The notes under the pieces were generated by a model. That model had not been told where the DNA came from. It was given only the letters and a program-made list of their open reading frames with translations, and did no database searches. From contig OX463816.1 of assembly GCA_949825045.1 (NCBI GenBank), positions 20,657,243 to 20,721,242 on the forward strand: a DNA stretch of 64,000 nt. Direction: 5' to 3'. The stretch comes from Argyresthia goedartella. Its lineage: Eukaryota; Arthropoda; Insecta; Lepidoptera; Argyresthiidae. Position numbers and translations under genes: made by a program. This document shows positions 61,373 to 64,000 of the stretch, piece after piece. Position 1 is the first letter of the stretch. Every line of letters begins with the position of its first letter.

Positions 61373-63559
61373 GAACCCAATCAAACTCGACCTAGTAGTC
61401 ATACAAATAAAGTCTAATCGAAATCATAGAATAATTGAAAAATTTGTTTCGGGGAATGGTTTTGCTGTGTTGCCAACACAACAAAAAATTATGCATCTTT
61501 TTATGAGTGCGATCTTTCCAACTAGAATAATTATGAAAAATATTCTAGTTGGTTGAATGTGGTATACGTCGCGCAACGAGTTATGAGCGGTGGCCTTGAA
61601 TGCGCAGTAAAAACTTTTCAATACCTGTAATTATGCGCAGTAACTCACGCCAACGTCGCCTAGCGACAACTAACTGAATCAACCAAATCCAATAGAAAAT
61701 CCACTAGCCACTAAAACCATTTTTTGACCGCTAAAATGGAAGTCTAAACCACCATATCTAGTGGAAAATCCACTGAGTTGGCAACACTTGCACCCTGACT
61801 GATTGGAGTGTGTTTCCGACAAACAATCCTTTGAAGTACCGCCGCCACGTAGGGTAAAAGCGCACATTTACTTTTACATCTTTCATACTCAGGTATTCAT
61901 AAATTTGTGTATGTGGTATTGAAATAAAATGCAGTCGGAATATTTGTATTTTATAGTAATTTCAGTTGTTTATCCTATAAACTCCAAGGGGTCGGGGGTG
62001 TGAGGCGGTGGAAAATAATTTAGAAATACGCAAATTTCATGTATCGCTCGCGTTGTCTGCAGCTCACAGAGCCACTAAAAATAAACAGTCCTCAGCTCTG
62101 AGAGTTGTCTCAGCTATCTTGTCATGTCACAATGACGCCATGTCAAAACTGTCATTTACTCAGAGATGAGCGCAGTGCCTATATTAATACGGGCCTTCCA
62201 TTGGTTATACTGGATAATGAGGATCAAACCTGTCAAATGGCAATGGCAGATCCAACGTTTTCTGAGCTCGTCCTTCAACCTATCTAATATATCCTCGTAG
62301 AAACCTAATTAAATGGGTTCAGGTACTACAATTTCTCGAATCCACGACATCAAGAAACTGGTTTTTGTCACAGAATTTGTTGACAATGTGACGTGTCGCT
62401 TGTTACAAACCACAGGACACAATTATGCTACAAACAAACAGTGATGCCCTCTACCAAAAAGTTTTGTATGTATTTTTAATATCTTGTGACCCTTGCCGAT
62501 ACGCATCTTTTGACACCCCAAACATTGACGTAGCCCTAAAACTCACAACACTAAGGCGAATTCGCACTCTCAGCGAAAAGTTTTTATTATGATATGTATA
62601 GATAAAGTAGTATATGTAATTGTACATAACTAAGCATTAAAACACTCGTATGATGTTGTAATTCAAACCCACGCTCGAATTTTGATGCCCTTCATTATGT
62701 ATCATTCCTATAAACTATTATAACTTAATTTAAATTTATACATAGGTGTAACTTAAGAGTACCTACATAAGCGAAAGAGACTAGTCAGCACGACACAGGG
62801 AATCCTAGCGAGGGGTCTAGAGATTCCATAAAAATAAAAGTTGTTAACTCATTTCACTTGTGGAACGTTGTGACAGTGCAAGTGACCGGCGGCGACCGGG
62901 AGCCGGACAATTTTTTCATAGGTGTTGAACTTTTTTTTTCTTTTTTTTTAATCTTATTTATTTTATAAGCCATACATCTTATGATTAAGTCAGCTTAAAA
63001 ATAATTAACAAAGTTACAGTGCTTACAGTATTACTTTAACAAAAGAAAATAACAATAAATAAATCATAAATTGGTTAGTTACATAAGTATTTTGTAGTGT
63101 TCCCATCTGAGATTCAAAGAGGTTATCAAGAAACTGTTGAACTTTGTTACAAAACAATAAGGTTCAACATCGCGGGCCATTTTTGTATGGCATTTATGGA
63201 GGGTTTATTATTATTTACTGTACTCTTATTAAGCTGGTTAAAAAGAGAAAGGCAGACAGTACATTGAACCACATTCTAATTACATAATTATTTGATACTC
63301 TATACTAATAAAAATGGACGATGAAACTAAAAACTATGATATTAGGCGCATTTACCCTATGAGTAAGTAAACGAGTAAGCATCCGGCCGCCCTCATAATT
63401 CATTCATAATTCATTTATTGATTTGTGAGACACAAGTACATCAGGTGTAATGGTTGATAAAATATAGCTTCTTTTGTGCTCTACCTAAATAGGCATACAA
63501 ATCTTATGTCACAAGTAAAACTTTTTAAATAATTTTATAAAAATACAATTAAATACAGT
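61373..63559. other. Intergenic sequence
   Basis: A hairpin CCAACTAGAATAATT.../...ATTCTAGTTGG (61517-61553). 62590-62710 is a degenerate relative of the sequence flanking the 361-bp MITEs. TCTATACTAATAAAAATGGA at 63299 looks like a transposon end seen in Lepidoptera, not assigned. No gene. Confidence 0.4.
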
Positions 63560-64000
63560 ATGTCAAAAATTAAAAGATTAAGTTAATATTAAAAAAACAA
63601 TTTAAATAAATACAAAATTAATGTCAATGATAAAAATATACATGTCAGCGTGTCAATAATTACAAACTAAATTAATAAATATCTGATCTAAATTACAATT
63701 TATCTTCAAAGAACTCTTTCATGTCATAATAGCATTTATTAGTCAGCATGTCATATAATTTTCTTTTAAATTGAATAGTATTTAGCGATTTTAGATTATC
63801 TGGCAACTTGTTACATATTTTTGGTCCCATGACCACAATGCTTTTTTGTTTGAAGGCTGTTTTACAGGATTCAATTTTTAGTTTATGTGGATGCCGTATT
63901 GTTCTAGAGCTATTTTCATGCGCCTTTGGAAATAGCGACTCGTTTGTTTTGACAAAGACAGCAACTTCATATACATATAGACAGGTAAGTGTAAGAATTT
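63560..64000 (-). pseudogene. LINE 3' end (C-terminus of ORF2), cut by window edge
   Basis: Minus strand: SSRTIRHPHKLKIESCKTAF, QKSIVVMGPKICNKLPDNLK, FKRKLYDMLTNKCYYDMKEF, then TAA, followed by an A-rich tail. GPKI-NKLP and KRKLYD are the usual closing motif of Jockey/CR1-type LINE ORF2. The rest lies beyond the right edge. Confidence 0.75.

Noticed and set aside
62105..62287. 60-codon open frame
   Set aside because: No domain, repeat or splice support.

Overview
This is a piece of insect nuclear genome, most probably a moth or butterfly. It is AT-rich, genes are split by GT-AG introns, and the non-coding DNA is packed with transposable elements typical of Lepidoptera: BEL/Pao, Jockey- and RTE-type LINEs, piggyBac, hAT, SINEs and many foldback MITEs. 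The species is inferred from this content and was not checked by any search.

Three host genes can be reconstructed exon by exon with matching reading phase. (1) Minus strand, 22037 down to 248 and continuing off the left edge: a MARF1 (meiosis regulator / limkain b1) homologue with a NYN nuclease-like domain, two RRM-like domains and the start of a LOTUS domain; 11 exons are visible. (2) Plus strand, 23197 to 37537: PSMD12/Rpn5, the lid subunit of the 26S proteasome, complete in 9 exons (452 aa). It diverges from MARF1 across a gap of about 1.2 kb. (3) Plus strand, 39475 to 57837: a complete 10-exon gene (428 aa) for an uncharacterised membrane-anchored protein of the family with an RDHS-(F/W)-G...REW motif (AttH/DUF7064-like).

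The rest is mobile DNA, mostly inside introns. MARF1 introns hold a hAT element (2939-7659) with one amber stop in its transposase, two Jockey-like LINE pieces and several SINEs. The last PSMD12 intron (9.8 kb) holds an internally deleted piggyBac (28066-30881). Next to it lies a long-inverted-repeat structure (30886-36577) that encloses a LINE remnant with a zinc-finger ORF1, a 361-bp MITE and an RTE fragment inserted in one arm. The largest intron of gene 3 holds a complete BEL/Pao retrotransposon (44707-51273) with identical 185-bp LTRs, a 5-bp target duplication and an uninterrupted 1737-codon Gag-Pol frame, so it is very young. A second, unclassified TIR element (51611-53445) follows in the same intron. 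From 57838 to the end I see only repeats and LINE remains.

The least conventional signals are short-period degenerate arrays (16 nt at three loci, 17 nt at 38721-38889), SINEs with a stretch resembling 5S rRNA, and the unclassified TIR element with clustered GTAACGTAGAA motifs and a small Lys/Glu-rich exon.
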